Shown here one piece after another: positions 45,062 through 53,036 of a stretch of 64,000 bases of DNA. The stretch spans positions 186,001 to 250,000 of the forward strand of contig NZ_VFVY01000003.1 in the NCBI RefSeq assembly GCF_006442315.1, in the 5' to 3' direction. Numbering within the stretch: position 1 is the stretch's first letter; each line of letters starts with the position of its first letter. Both the position numbers and the translations under genes were made by a program. Under the pieces are notes generated by a model. That model was not told the origin of the DNA and did not search any database. It was given only the letters and a program-made list of their open reading frames with translations. Source of the DNA: Mesorhizobium sp. B2-3-4. GTDB lineage: Bacteria > Pseudomonadota > Alphaproteobacteria > Rhizobiales > Rhizobiaceae.

Positions 45062-46252
45062 TCAGTTGCTGGTGGCGGCAGGCGCGGTGCGGCTGTCGAC
45101 GGCGACGACGACGCTCAAGCCGGCGCGCAGCTTGCCGGTCTTCAACGCATCGGCCGGTACGTCGATGCGGACCGGCACGCGCTGCACGACCTTGGTGAAG
45201 TTGCCGGTGGCGTTCTCGGGCGGCAGCAGCGAGAACACCGCGCCCGAGGCCGGGGCCAGCGAGGAGACGGTCCCCTGGATCGGCTGGCCGTCGATGGCGT
45301 CGACCGAGATGTTGACCTTTTCGCCGGGCACCAACCGGGCAAGCTGCGTCTCCTTGAAGTTGGCGACGATGTAGAGCTTGTCCATCGGCACGACGACGGC
45401 GAGCTTCTGGCCGGGGCTGACGAGATCGCCCTGTTCGACGGAGCGGTTGCCGACGACGCCGTCATAAGGCGCCTTGAGCACGGTGAAGGAGAGGTCGCGC
45501 GCCGCCTTGTCGCGGCCGAGCTGCAGCGAGGCCAGGGTGCTGGCCGATTCCGCGCGCTGCGCCTCGAGCACGCCGATATTGGCCTGCGCGGCGGCGATCT
45601 GGGCATCGGCGCCGACAAGCGCGGCATTGGCCTGATCGAGGGCGGTCTGGGCGTCGTCCAATTGGGCCTGCGTGCCGACATGCGTCTTGACCAGTTGCGC
45701 GGCGCGCTGCTGGGCACGGCCGGCATTGTCGGCGGCGGCCTGGTCGGCGACCTTCTGCGCCTGCGCCTGCTGCAGCGAGGCTTGCGCGGCCTTGGTCTGC
45801 GCATCGATGCGGTCGAGTGTCTTGGCCAGCGTGGCGATCTGCGCCTCGGCCTGGGCAACGGCGATCTTGTAGTCGCCGGCATCGATCGTCAGCAGCGGAT
45901 CGCCGGCCTTGACCTGCTGGTTCTCGCTGACCAGGACCTGATCGACATAACCGGAAATTTTCGGTGAGACGAACGCCATGTCGGCCTGGACATAGGCGTC
46001 GTCGGTGGAGATCATGAACCGGCCCGTGGTCCAGTAGTCATAGCCGTACCAGGCGCCGCCGCTCAAAAGGGCGAGGCCGATGATCGGCAGCAGGAAGGAG
46101 CGCACCGAACGCTTCTTCTTGGCCGGAGCTTCAGCCTTCGGCGGCGGTGCGACAGCCGGCTGGACATGAACATCGGGCGCTTCCGTCGCCGGGGCAACCT
46201 TGGCGTTGGGGAAAGGACGGACTTCGGCGGTGGCGGGCGTGTTCGAGGACAT
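45062..46252 (-). CDS. HlyD/EmrA-family periplasmic adaptor 1
   Basis: A 396-residue membrane-fusion protein. A cytoplasmic N-terminus leads to one TM helix (~52-72) and the lipoyl half 'DAYVQADMAFVSPKISGYVDQVLV'. A long alpha-hairpin rich in Ala and Gln (~120-230) follows, then 'VLKAPYDGVVGNRSVEQGDLV' and the beta-barrel. It is the first gene of the pump operon, directly under TetR control by position. Confidence 0.94.
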   Translation of the reverse strand: MSSNTPATAEVRPFPNAKVAPATEAPDVHVQPAVAPPPKAEAPAKKKRSVRSFLLPIIGLALLSGGAWYGYDYWTTGRFMISTDDAYVQADMAFVSPKISGYVDQVLVSENQQVKAGDPLLTIDAGDYKIAVAQAEAQIATLAKTLDRIDAQTKAAQASLQQAQAQKVADQAAADNAGRAQQRAAQLVKTHVGTQAQLDDAQTALDQANAALVGADAQIAAAQANIGVLEAQRAESASTLASLQLGRDKAARDLSFTVLKAPYDGVVGNRSVEQGDLVSPGQKLAVVVPMDKLYIVANFKETQLARLVPGEKVNISVDAIDGQPIQGTVSSLAPASGAVFSLLPPENATGNFTKVVQRVPVRIDVPADALKTGKLRAGLSVVVAVDSRTAPAATSN

Positions 46253-46277
46253 GACATCTCTCTAAAGTTATAATACT

Positions 46278-46291
46278 GAACCGTTCGGTTC
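46278..46291. promoter_or_regulatory. TetR operator 1 (efflux operon side)
   Basis: GAACCG-TT-CGGTTC is a perfect 6-bp inverted repeat 26 bases before the HlyD start, next to a TATAAT-like -10 (ATAATA at about 46270). It resembles the second site at 46340. Confidence 0.75.
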
Positions 46292-46339
46292 GATCTGGCC
46301 GTTGACATAGCGCCTAAAGAGGACCATATCAAGGGGCAA

Positions 46340-46357
46340 TCGAACCGGTTGGTTCGA
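46340..46357. promoter_or_regulatory. TetR operator 2 (tetR side)
   Basis: TCGAACC-GGTT-GGTTCGA is a perfect 7-bp inverted repeat 23 bases before the TetR ATG. Both sites share GAACC and GGTTC with the same centre-to-centre spacing, so one repressor can control both directions. Confidence 0.75.
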
Positions 46358-46380
46358 ATTATTTTCGAGGTGTGACTTTT

Positions 46381-47115
46381 ATGGTTGAGACTGTGAACAA
46401 CGCCGAAACCGAGCAGTGCGAAGACCTGCTGGACGGTCTGCGCCGCGGCCGCCCGGCGGCCGGACAGGATCCGGTCAAGCGCAGCCAGATCATCGACGGT
46501 GCACGTCGCGTCTTCATCGAAAAGGGCTTCGAGGCCGCTTCGATGAACGACATCACGCGCGAGGCCGGTGTCTCCAAGGGCACCATCTATGTCTACTTCG
46601 CCAACAAGGAAGAGCTGTTCGAGGCGCTGATCGAGGAAGAGCGCGGCACCATCTTCAAGAACATGTACGACATGCTCGACCGCGCCGACGATCTGCGCCA
46701 GACGCTGGTCAAGTTCGGCAAGGTGCTGTCGATGAAGATCACTTCGGCCAGGGTCATCCAGGCCCAGCGCACGGTCATCGGCGCCTCCGACAGGATACCC
46801 GACATGGGCGCGCGCTTTTACGAACGCGGTCCCAAGCGCGGCCATGACAAGGTCATGGAATTCCTCAACGCCGCCATCGAGCGCGGCATGCTGAAGATCG
46901 ACGATGTCGATCTTGCCGCCTATCAGTTCACCGAACTGTGCCTTGCCGGTCTTTTCCGGCAGTGCATCTTCGCCTACCGGACCAAGGCTCCGACCCAGGA
47001 CGAGATCGATCACATCGTGCGCTCAGGCGTCGACATCTTCCTGAAGGCTTACGGCACCGAAAAGCTTGCCGAGGAAGAACGCCACCAGATGATCGCGATC
47101 GAGGCGAAGCACTAG
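46381..47115 (+). CDS. TetR-family repressor of efflux pump 1
   Basis: A 244-residue regulator. The helix-turn-helix is 'SMNDITREAGVSKGTIYVYFANKEELFEALI'. The C-terminal domain (YERGPKRGHDKVMEFLNAAIERG) is of the AcrR/TetR_C_33-like kind. It has an extended, acidic N-terminus of ~35 residues before the first helix. It is divergent from the EmrAB-like operon, with two matching operators between. ATG 46381 is the likely start; GTG 46372 is an alternative. Confidence 0.93.
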   Translation: MVETVNNAETEQCEDLLDGLRRGRPAAGQDPVKRSQIIDGARRVFIEKGFEAASMNDITREAGVSKGTIYVYFANKEELFEALIEEERGTIFKNMYDMLDRADDLRQTLVKFGKVLSMKITSARVIQAQRTVIGASDRIPDMGARFYERGPKRGHDKVMEFLNAAIERGMLKIDDVDLAAYQFTELCLAGLFRQCIFAYRTKAPTQDEIDHIVRSGVDIFLKAYGTEKLAEEERHQMIAIEAKH

Positions 47116-47172
47116 CGGCTTGCCCCGTTCCTGCGCGGTTGGACGGGCCAATGCCGGGCCTTTGCCCCCGGG

Positions 47173-47832
47173 CTAGCCGCCATTGGCCGCGAGCACGATC
47201 GCGGCCTGCAATTCCTCAAGGCCTTCGGCCTTTTCCGACGACGTTGCCAGCACGAACGGGAACGCCGCCGGGCGCTTCTTGATCTTTTGCAGTGTCTCCT
47301 CGATCAGCCGTGGCACGCCGGCGGCCTTGATCTTGTCGGTCTTGGTCAGCACGATCTGGTAGGACACGGCCGCCTTGTCGAGCAGCGACAGCACTTCGTC
47401 GTCCTTGGCCTTGATGCCATGGCGGGCATCGATCAGCACATAGACCCGCTTCAGCGTGACGCGGCCCTTGAGATAGTCGAAGACCAGCTTGGTCCAGTCG
47501 TCGACCTTTTCCTTGGGCGCGCTCGCATAGCCATAGCCCGGCATGTCGACCAGCGCCATCGGCGGCAGGTCGGCGCCGTCGCCCGAAAATCCGTCCGGCA
47601 CGAAATAATTGAGCTCCTGCGTGCGCCCCGGCGTGTTGGAGGTGCGCGCCAGGCCCTTCTGGTTGACCAGGGCATTGATCAGCGACGACTTGCCGACATT
47701 GGAGCGGCCGGCAAAGGCGATCTCCGGCGGCCCTTCCGGCGGCAGGAACTTCATGGCCGGCACGCCGCGGATGAAAATCCACCCGCGCGTGAACAGGTCG
47801 GTTTGGATCGCGGTGCTGTTGGGAACGGTCAA
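47173..47832 (-). CDS. engB: Ribosome-biogenesis GTPase EngB/YsxC (TTG start)
   Basis: A 219-residue essential GTPase for 50S subunit assembly. G1 is [10 protein letters not shown]2 has '[13 protein letters not shown]', G3 is DMPGYGYA and G4 is TKTD. The N-terminal '[20 protein letters not shown]' is the rhizobial form. TTG at 47832 is preferred because GGAGG lies 6 bases before it and it overlaps the stop of the upstream acetyltransferase gene (TTGA), which indicates coupling. The usual rhizobial neighbours yidC and argB are present but 5-8 kb away. Confidence 0.95.
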   Translation of the reverse strand: MTVPNSTAIQTDLFTRGWIFIRGVPAMKFLPPEGPPEIAFAGRSNVGKSSLINALVNQKGLARTSNTPGRTQELNYFVPDGFSGDGADLPPMALVDMPGYGYASAPKEKVDDWTKLVFDYLKGRVTLKRVYVLIDARHGIKAKDDEVLSLLDKAAVSYQIVLTKTDKIKAAGVPRLIEETLQKIKKRPAAFPFVLATSSEKAEGLEELQAAIVLAANGG

Positions 47833-48467
47833 GCTGCTGCCTCCAGAAGAGAGATATCGGCGCCCCTGATGGCATCGAGGTTGCGACCGATCTTGTCCAC
47901 CGGCCAGTCCCACCAGGCCACCGACAGAAGCCGCCGCACGATCCGGTCGTCGAAACGCGTCTTGACCACTTTGGCCGCGTTGCCGGCGACGATGGCGTAG
48001 GGCGGCACATCATGCGTCACCACGGATTTGGCGGCGACGATGGCGCCGTGGCCGATCTCGACGCCAGGCAGGATCACCGCTTCCATGCCGATCCAGACGT
48101 CGCTGCCGATCACCGTGTCGCCGCGCACTTCCTTCGACCAGGTCGCGGGATCAAAGCCGTTCTCCCAGCCATGGCCGAAAATGTTGAAGGGATAGGTCGA
48201 AAAGCCCGACATGGCGTGGTTGGCGCCGTTCATGATGAACCGCGCGCCCTCGGCGATGGCGCAGAATTTGCCGATGATGAGCTTGTCGCCGATGAAGGGA
48301 TAGTGATGCAGCACGCATTTCTGCGCGAATTTGTCCGGCCCGTCCGGGTCGTCATAATAGGTGAAGTCGCCGATCTCGATGTTCGGCGCCGTGACCAGCG
48401 GTTTCAGGAACCCGACGCGGGTGTGCATCGGGATCGGGTGCTTGATGCCGGGGTTGGGTCCGTCCAT
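47829..48467 (-). CDS. CatB/Vat-type O-acetyltransferase (left-handed beta-helix)
   Basis: A 212-residue hexapeptide acetyltransferase of the xenobiotic type. The catalytic His is in the '[22 protein letters not shown]' block. Hexapeptide repeats follow in '[33 protein letters not shown]', then the typical '[15 protein letters not shown]' tail. These enzymes acetylate streptogramin, chloramphenicol or unknown hydroxyl compounds; resistance here is not shown. Start 48467 ([14 protein letters not shown]) matches the family N-terminus. It is coupled to engB. Confidence 0.92.
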   Translation of the reverse strand: MDGPNPGIKHPIPMHTRVGFLKPLVTAPNIEIGDFTYYDDPDGPDKFAQKCVLHHYPFIGDKLIIGKFCAIAEGARFIMNGANHAMSGFSTYPFNIFGHGWENGFDPATWSKEVRGDTVIGSDVWIGMEAVILPGVEIGHGAIVAAKSVVTHDVPPYAIVAGNAAKVVKTRFDDRIVRRLLSVAWWDWPVDKIGRNLDAIRGADISLLEAAA

Positions 48468-48590
48468 GTCTAAGTCCGTCCAGGAAATGAGAGCCGTTCG
48501 GATCCGGAAATCCGCACGCCTGGTCAAAATAACGTGATCCGCCCTATAGCACCAATCCGCTGAGGAGCGAGCCTTCCTTGCTCGCGGCGT

Positions 48591-48905
48591 TCATTTGTTG
48601 CCGCGGCAGATCACGATCGGGTTGGACAGCGCGCTGTCGAAACCGCTGCCCTGATAGACCTGAACGTTCGACGCTCCGGGCGGTAGCATGAAGCTTCCTT
48701 CGACGATCTTCTGATCGCCCGCCATCGTATGCAGATCCCAGCTGAACGTGCAGAATTGCGGCGGCGCCTTGGGTTCGACGTGACTGCAGTTGAGCTGCGC
48801 GCCGCCCAGCATGGCGGCACCGCCGCAGCTGACCGCATCCTTCGCGCTTGCGGCGGCGGGGCATCCAACCAAAGCCGTAACGGCTGCGATCCTGATCCAG
48901 TTCAT
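48591..48905 (-). CDS. Small exported protein with conserved Cys pattern
   Basis: A 104-residue protein with a clear signal peptide (MNWIRIAAVTALVGCPAAAS, cleavage after ASA or SAK). The mature ~83-residue domain has four Cys (VSCGG, LNCSH, FCTFS, VICRGN), which suggests two disulfides. It has a small beta-type composition. I do not recognise the family. It is transcribed upstream of the acetyltransferase gene, 123 bases away, and may be monocistronic. Confidence 0.7.
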   Translation of the reverse strand: MNWIRIAAVTALVGCPAAASAKDAVSCGGAAMLGGAQLNCSHVEPKAPPQFCTFSWDLHTMAGDQKIVEGSFMLPPGASNVQVYQGSGFDSALSNPIVICRGNK

Positions 48906-49259
48906 CGTCGAAATCCTTGCCGGCAGACGCGCATCGCCTGGCACGTGTCGCGTCCCGTGGCCCATCAAATTTTTCTTCCGTGCGGCTTAGTGCGTCTTGC
49001 GCACGCCGTCCAGCAGGATTATGTGCATGATGATAATAAGCATGCTCACGAAAACTTGTCCGCAGACGATCCCTTATCATGCCCTCCTCATCCAACATCG
49101 GCTTCGTGCCGCTCGATGCCGCGCGCCGGCTTCAACAATGGCCTGGGCATGGGCGGCCTGGACATGGGCGGCTTGAGCATCGGCTGAAAACGCAACGTTT
49201 GATCGAATCCAATCTGTTCGAGGCTCGCACCCATCGGGCCGTCGACCGGGAGAAAGTAA
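48906..49259. other. Divergent intergenic region before efflux pump 2
   Basis: There is no convincing gene in 354 bases. A 23-codon frame with GLGMGGLDMGG-like repeats (49116-49187) has no ribosome site and is not called. An inverted repeat TCGAA-N9-TTCGA (49203-49221), reminiscent of the pump 1 operators, lies 39 bases before the pump 2 adaptor start. Confidence 0.55.
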
Positions 49260-50567
49260 ATGGCTGAAACAACCTCGACCAAGAAGCCCGCCGAAGGCGA
49301 GCCCGCGGCGGACCGGTCCAGCGACCAGATCATCCGGCTGGACAGCGAGCGCGAGCAGAGGCGAGCCGCCGCCGTCATCGACAATGACGAACTGGAAGCG
49401 CCGGTTGCCCTCGAGCCCGCCGCTCTCGAGGCTCCGGCGAGGGAACCGCAGCCGCAGCAAGCGCCTGCCCCTGCCGCGATTGCCGCGCCTGCCCCTGCCG
49501 CGGTCAAGCCGAAGCGCAGCCTGACACGCCCGGTTCTCTTTGCCTTGCTTCCGGTCGCGCTTGTCGTTGGCGGTTACTATTACGTCACCGGCGGCCAGGT
49601 CATGACGACCGACAATGCCTATATCCAGGCACAGGCGCTCGGCGTCTCCACCGACGTCTCCGGCACGGTGCAGGAGATCGACGTCCACGACAACCAGGCG
49701 GTGAAGAAGGGCGATGTGCTGTTTCGCCTGCGGCCGGCTTCCTTCGAGACCGCTCTCGCCGCCGCCCAGGCGCAGCTCGGCACCGTGCGCAACCAGGTGC
49801 TGACGCTGGAGGCGAGCTACCAGCAGTCGCTCGTGCAGATCGAGCAGGCCGAGGCCGACATTCCTTACTACGAGGCCGCGTTCCAGCGGCAGCAGGATCT
49901 GCTCAAGACCTCCACCGCCTCGAAGGCATCCTTCGACAGCGCCCAGCACGACCTCGTCGCCGCGCGCCAGAAAGTGTCGGTCGCCAAGGCGCAGGCGCAG
50001 GCCACGCTCGCCCAACTCGGCGGCGACGCCAACCAGCCGGTGGAAAAGAACCCCTTCTACCTGCAGGCCCAGTCGGGCGTCGACGACGCGCAGCGCAACC
50101 TCACCGATTCCGTGGTCAAGGCGCCGTTCGACGGCGTCGTCACCAATGTTGACGCGCTGCAGGTCGGCAAGTACCTGCCGGCCTCGCAACCGGCCTTCAG
50201 CTTGGTTTCGTCGACCGATCTGTGGATCGCGGCGGAGCCGAAGGAAACCGAGCTGACCTATGTCAGGCCGGGACAGACCGCGACGATCAGCGTCGATACC
50301 TATCCGGGCGCCGTGTGGCACGGCAAGGTTGCCTCGATCAGCCCTGCCTCCTCATCCAGCTTCTCGCTGCTGCCGGCGCAAAACACCACCGGCAACTGGG
50401 TCAAGGTGGTGCAGCGCATCCCGATGCGCGTAACCATCGATGATATGGACGGCAAGCTGCCGCTGCGCGGCGGCATGAGCGCGGTCGTCGATATCGACAC
50501 CAGCCATGCGCGCGGCCTGCCCGACTTCGTCACCAACCTCATCGGCCTGTTCGGACAAAAATCATGA
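49260..50567 (+). CDS. HlyD/EmrA-family periplasmic adaptor 2
   Basis: A 435-residue membrane-fusion protein. A long Pro/Ala-rich cytoplasmic N-terminus (to ~80) is followed by TM ~92-110 and then 'DNAYIQAQALGVSTDVSGTVQEIDVHDNQ'. The alpha-hairpin (~155-260) is followed by 'DSVVKAPFDGVVTNVDALQVGKYL'. It overlaps the MFS gene by ATGA and has a good GGGAGAAAG ribosome site. It is about as divergent from adaptor 1 as two independent pumps would be, so this does not look like a recent duplication. Confidence 0.94.
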   Translation: MAETTSTKKPAEGEPAADRSSDQIIRLDSEREQRRAAAVIDNDELEAPVALEPAALEAPAREPQPQQAPAPAAIAAPAPAAVKPKRSLTRPVLFALLPVALVVGGYYYVTGGQVMTTDNAYIQAQALGVSTDVSGTVQEIDVHDNQAVKKGDVLFRLRPASFETALAAAQAQLGTVRNQVLTLEASYQQSLVQIEQAEADIPYYEAAFQRQQDLLKTSTASKASFDSAQHDLVAARQKVSVAKAQAQATLAQLGGDANQPVEKNPFYLQAQSGVDDAQRNLTDSVVKAPFDGVVTNVDALQVGKYLPASQPAFSLVSSTDLWIAAEPKETELTYVRPGQTATISVDTYPGAVWHGKVASISPASSSSFSLLPAQNTTGNWVKVVQRIPMRVTIDDMDGKLPLRGGMSAVVDIDTSHARGLPDFVTNLIGLFGQKS

Positions 50568-52111
50568 CCAGCGCGTCCGCGACAGGTGCCACGCCGGTGG
50601 TCGCCAATCGCGGCGCCATCACGGCTTGCGTCATCCTGGCCGTCATCATGCAGGCGCTGGACACCACCATCGCCAATGTCGCGCTGCCCTATATCCAGGG
50701 CAGCGTCTCGGCCAGCGCCGACCAGATCAACTGGGTGCTGACCTCCTACATCGTGGCGGCGGCGGTGATGACGCCGCCTTCCGGCTATCTTGCCAACCGC
50801 TTCGGCCGCAAGCGCATCCTGTTGACCTCGATCACCGGCTTCGTCGTCGCATCGGTGCTGTGCGGCTTCGCCCAGTCACTGCCGCAGATCGTCGGTTTCC
50901 GCCTGCTGCAGGGCCTGTTCGGCGCCGCACTGGTGCCGCTGTCGCAGTCGATCCTGCTCGATATCTACAGCGTGGAAGAGCGCGGCTCCGCCATGGCGCT
51001 GTTCGGCGTCTCGGTGATGGTCGGGCCGGTGCTGGGGCCGGTCATCGGCGGCTGGCTGACCGAGAACGTCTCCTGGCGCTGGGTGTTCTACATCAACGTG
51101 CCGATCGGCGCGCTGGCCTTCGCCGGCGTGTCGCTCTACGTCGTGGAGACCAAGCTAGACTTCAAGGCAAGGCTGGACTGGCTGGGTTTCGGCATGCTCA
51201 GCATCACCATCGCCGCCCTGCAGATGTTCCTCGATCGCGGCGAGCAGCTCAACTGGTTCTCGTCGTCCGAGATCATCGTCGAGGCGCTGATCTGCGCATC
51301 GGCCTTCTACATCTTCATCGTCCACACCTTCACCGCCAAGAACACCTTCGTGAATCCGCGGCTCTTCCTGGACAGGAATTTCGCCGTCGGCATGATCTTC
51401 ATCTTCATCATCGGCATCACCTATCTCGCCTCGCTGGCGCTGATGACGCCCTATCTGCAGACGCTGATGGGCTATCCCGTGGTGACGGCCGGCATCGTCA
51501 TGGGCCCGCGCGGGCTCGGCACGATGGCCTGCATGTTCCTGGTCGGCAAGCTGATCGGCAAGGTCGATACGCGCTGGCTGCTGCTGATCGGCCTGCTGAT
51601 CACGGCCTGGGCGATGTACGACATGACCGGCTGGACGCCCGATGTCTCGCAATGGACGATCGTCTCGACCGGCTTCGTCCAGGGCGCGGGCCTCGGCTTC
51701 CTGTTCGTGCCGCTGACCACCATCACCTTCGCCACGCTGGCGCCGGAGCGGCGAGCGGAAGGCACGGGCCTCTACAATCTGTCGCGCAACATCGGCTCCA
51801 GCGTCGGCATATCGGTGGTCACCGCGCTGCTGACGCAGAATGTGCAGATCAACCATGCCAACATCGCCACCTATGTGACGCCGTTCAACCAGGCATTCGG
51901 CAATCCGGCAGTCCTCCAGGCAATGAACCCCTACACCGCCGCCGGCCGCGCCGCGCTGGACGGCGTGGTGACGCTGCAGGCGACGATCATCAGTTACATG
52001 AACGACTTCAAGCTGATGATGATCCTGTCGCTCGCCGCCATCCCGCTGGTGCTCCTGCTGCGCAAGCCGGGAACGCCCGCCAAGGTCGACCACAGCGCCG
52101 TCATGGAGTGA
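50564..52111 (+). CDS. DHA2-family multidrug MFS transporter 2 (EmrB-like)
   Basis: A 515-residue, 14-TM antiporter. It begins with 'VILAVIMQALDTTIANVALPYIQGS' (motif D1 of DHA2) and has 'LTSYIVAAAVMTPPSGYLANRFGRKR' (motif A) and 'MVGPVLGPVIGGWLTENVSWRW' (motif C). It forms an EmrAB-like pump with the gene just upstream. No dedicated regulator is adjacent, so control may be through the TetR at 46381 or by distant regulators. Confidence 0.94.
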   Translation: MTSASATGATPVVANRGAITACVILAVIMQALDTTIANVALPYIQGSVSASADQINWVLTSYIVAAAVMTPPSGYLANRFGRKRILLTSITGFVVASVLCGFAQSLPQIVGFRLLQGLFGAALVPLSQSILLDIYSVEERGSAMALFGVSVMVGPVLGPVIGGWLTENVSWRWVFYINVPIGALAFAGVSLYVVETKLDFKARLDWLGFGMLSITIAALQMFLDRGEQLNWFSSSEIIVEALICASAFYIFIVHTFTAKNTFVNPRLFLDRNFAVGMIFIFIIGITYLASLALMTPYLQTLMGYPVVTAGIVMGPRGLGTMACMFLVGKLIGKVDTRWLLLIGLLITAWAMYDMTGWTPDVSQWTIVSTGFVQGAGLGFLFVPLTTITFATLAPERRAEGTGLYNLSRNIGSSVGISVVTALLTQNVQINHANIATYVTPFNQAFGNPAVLQAMNPYTAAGRAALDGVVTLQATIISYMNDFKLMMILSLAAIPLVLLLRKPGTPAKVDHSAVME

Positions 52112-52167
52112 TGTGGCAGGAGCGGGCGAGCCTCGGGCCGCCCAATCCAGCGGTCTTCACAAACAAA

Positions 52168-52199
52168 CCGGGGTCCTGTGAGGGACTACAGGACCCCGG
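52168..52199. terminator. Strong hairpin between pump 2 and fasciclin gene 2
   Basis: CCGGGGTCCTGT (52168-52179) pairs perfectly with ACAGGACCCCGG (52188-52199). T-rich sequence follows the stem on the minus strand (complement of AAACAAA at 52161-52167). It lies 56 bases after the MFS stop and 105 bases after the FAS1 stop, and could serve both. Confidence 0.75.
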
Positions 52200-52304
52200 C
52201 CTCGCCGATGCGGCTTCCCAAGAAACATGGCACCTCGTCATGAGGCGGGGACGGCGGGCCGAGAAAGCCCAACGGGCCGCCTTGCCCCCTTTGGCCGGAA
52301 GCCG

Positions 52305-52865
52305 TTACTTCGGCAACAGCACCTTGTTGACGACATGGATGACGCCGTTCGACTGGTTGACGTCGGCGATCGTTACCCTGGCCTCGCCGCCGGACTCGTC
52401 CATGATGTAGAGCTTGCCCTTCTTGACCTCGGCGGTGAGCGTGTCGCCCGAGACGGTCTTCATCTCGTATTTGCCGCCCATGGCTTTCGCCTTCTTCATC
52501 ATCTCGGCGCCCGAGATCTTGCCGGCCACCACATGCGCCGTCAGCACCTTGGTGAGCTTGTCCTTGTTCTCGGGCTTGAGCAGCGTGTCGACCGTGCCTT
52601 TCGGCAACGCCGCGAAGGCCTCGTTGGTGGGCGCGAAGACGGTGAACGGACCGGCGCCCTGCAGCGTGTCGACCAGGCCGGCGGCCTTGACGGCGGCGAC
52701 GAGCGTCGTGTGGTCCTTCGAGTTGACCGCGTTCTCGACGATGTTCTTGGTGGTGTACATCGGCGCGCCGCCGACATTGGGGTTCTTGGCGTAGGCGGGA
52801 GCGGCGATCGCCATGCCGGCGACAAGGGCGGAAACGGCGAAGGTCCTGAATGAGGGCATGCGCAT
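52305..52865 (-). CDS. Secreted fasciclin (FAS1) domain protein 2
   Basis: A 186-residue paralogue of the FAS1 protein encoded at 41989. The signal peptide (RMPSFRTFAVSALVAGMA, cleavage after AYA) is followed by a FAS1 domain, with '[19 protein letters not shown]' and 'GVIHVVNKVLLPK'. It has no Cys in the mature part, unlike paralogue 1. ATG 52865 was chosen for its GGAGGAAG site at 6 bases. A promoter resembling the putative ECF one is only weakly visible. Confidence 0.95.
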   Translation of the reverse strand: MRMPSFRTFAVSALVAGMAIAAPAYAKNPNVGGAPMYTTKNIVENAVNSKDHTTLVAAVKAAGLVDTLQGAGPFTVFAPTNEAFAALPKGTVDTLLKPENKDKLTKVLTAHVVAGKISGAEMMKKAKAMGGKYEMKTVSGDTLTAEVKKGKLYIMDESGGEARVTIADVNQSNGVIHVVNKVLLPK

Positions 52866-52985
52866 GTGGTCTTCCTCCGGGTGAGGGCTGATCGGAATTG
52901 ATAGCCTTTGGAAACGCACACGCAGTCACGCCGCGCGCATGCCCGCAGTTTCGTCGATCACGGGAACGTGAAGTGATGCCGGCGC

Positions 52986-53016
52986 AAACAAAAAGGCCCG
53001 GACGAGCCGGGCCTTT
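52986..53016 (-). terminator. Intrinsic terminator of the rpmH-rnpA-yidC operon
   Basis: A 10-bp stem AAAGGCCCGG/CCGGGCCTTT (52992-53001 with 53007-53016) and a 5-base loop are followed on the minus strand by a T-rich tract (complement of ACAAAAA, 52986-52991 and beyond). It lies 21 bases after the yidC stop. Confidence 0.9.
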
Positions 53017-53036
53017 GAGAAGGAGGGAAGCGCCGG

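Noticed and set aside
49116..49187. 23-codon frame with Gly-Leu-Gly-Met repeats before pump 2
   Set aside because: It has no ribosome site and no neighbour logic. The repetition comes from a short GGGCATGGGCGG-type iteration and is not convincing as a gene.
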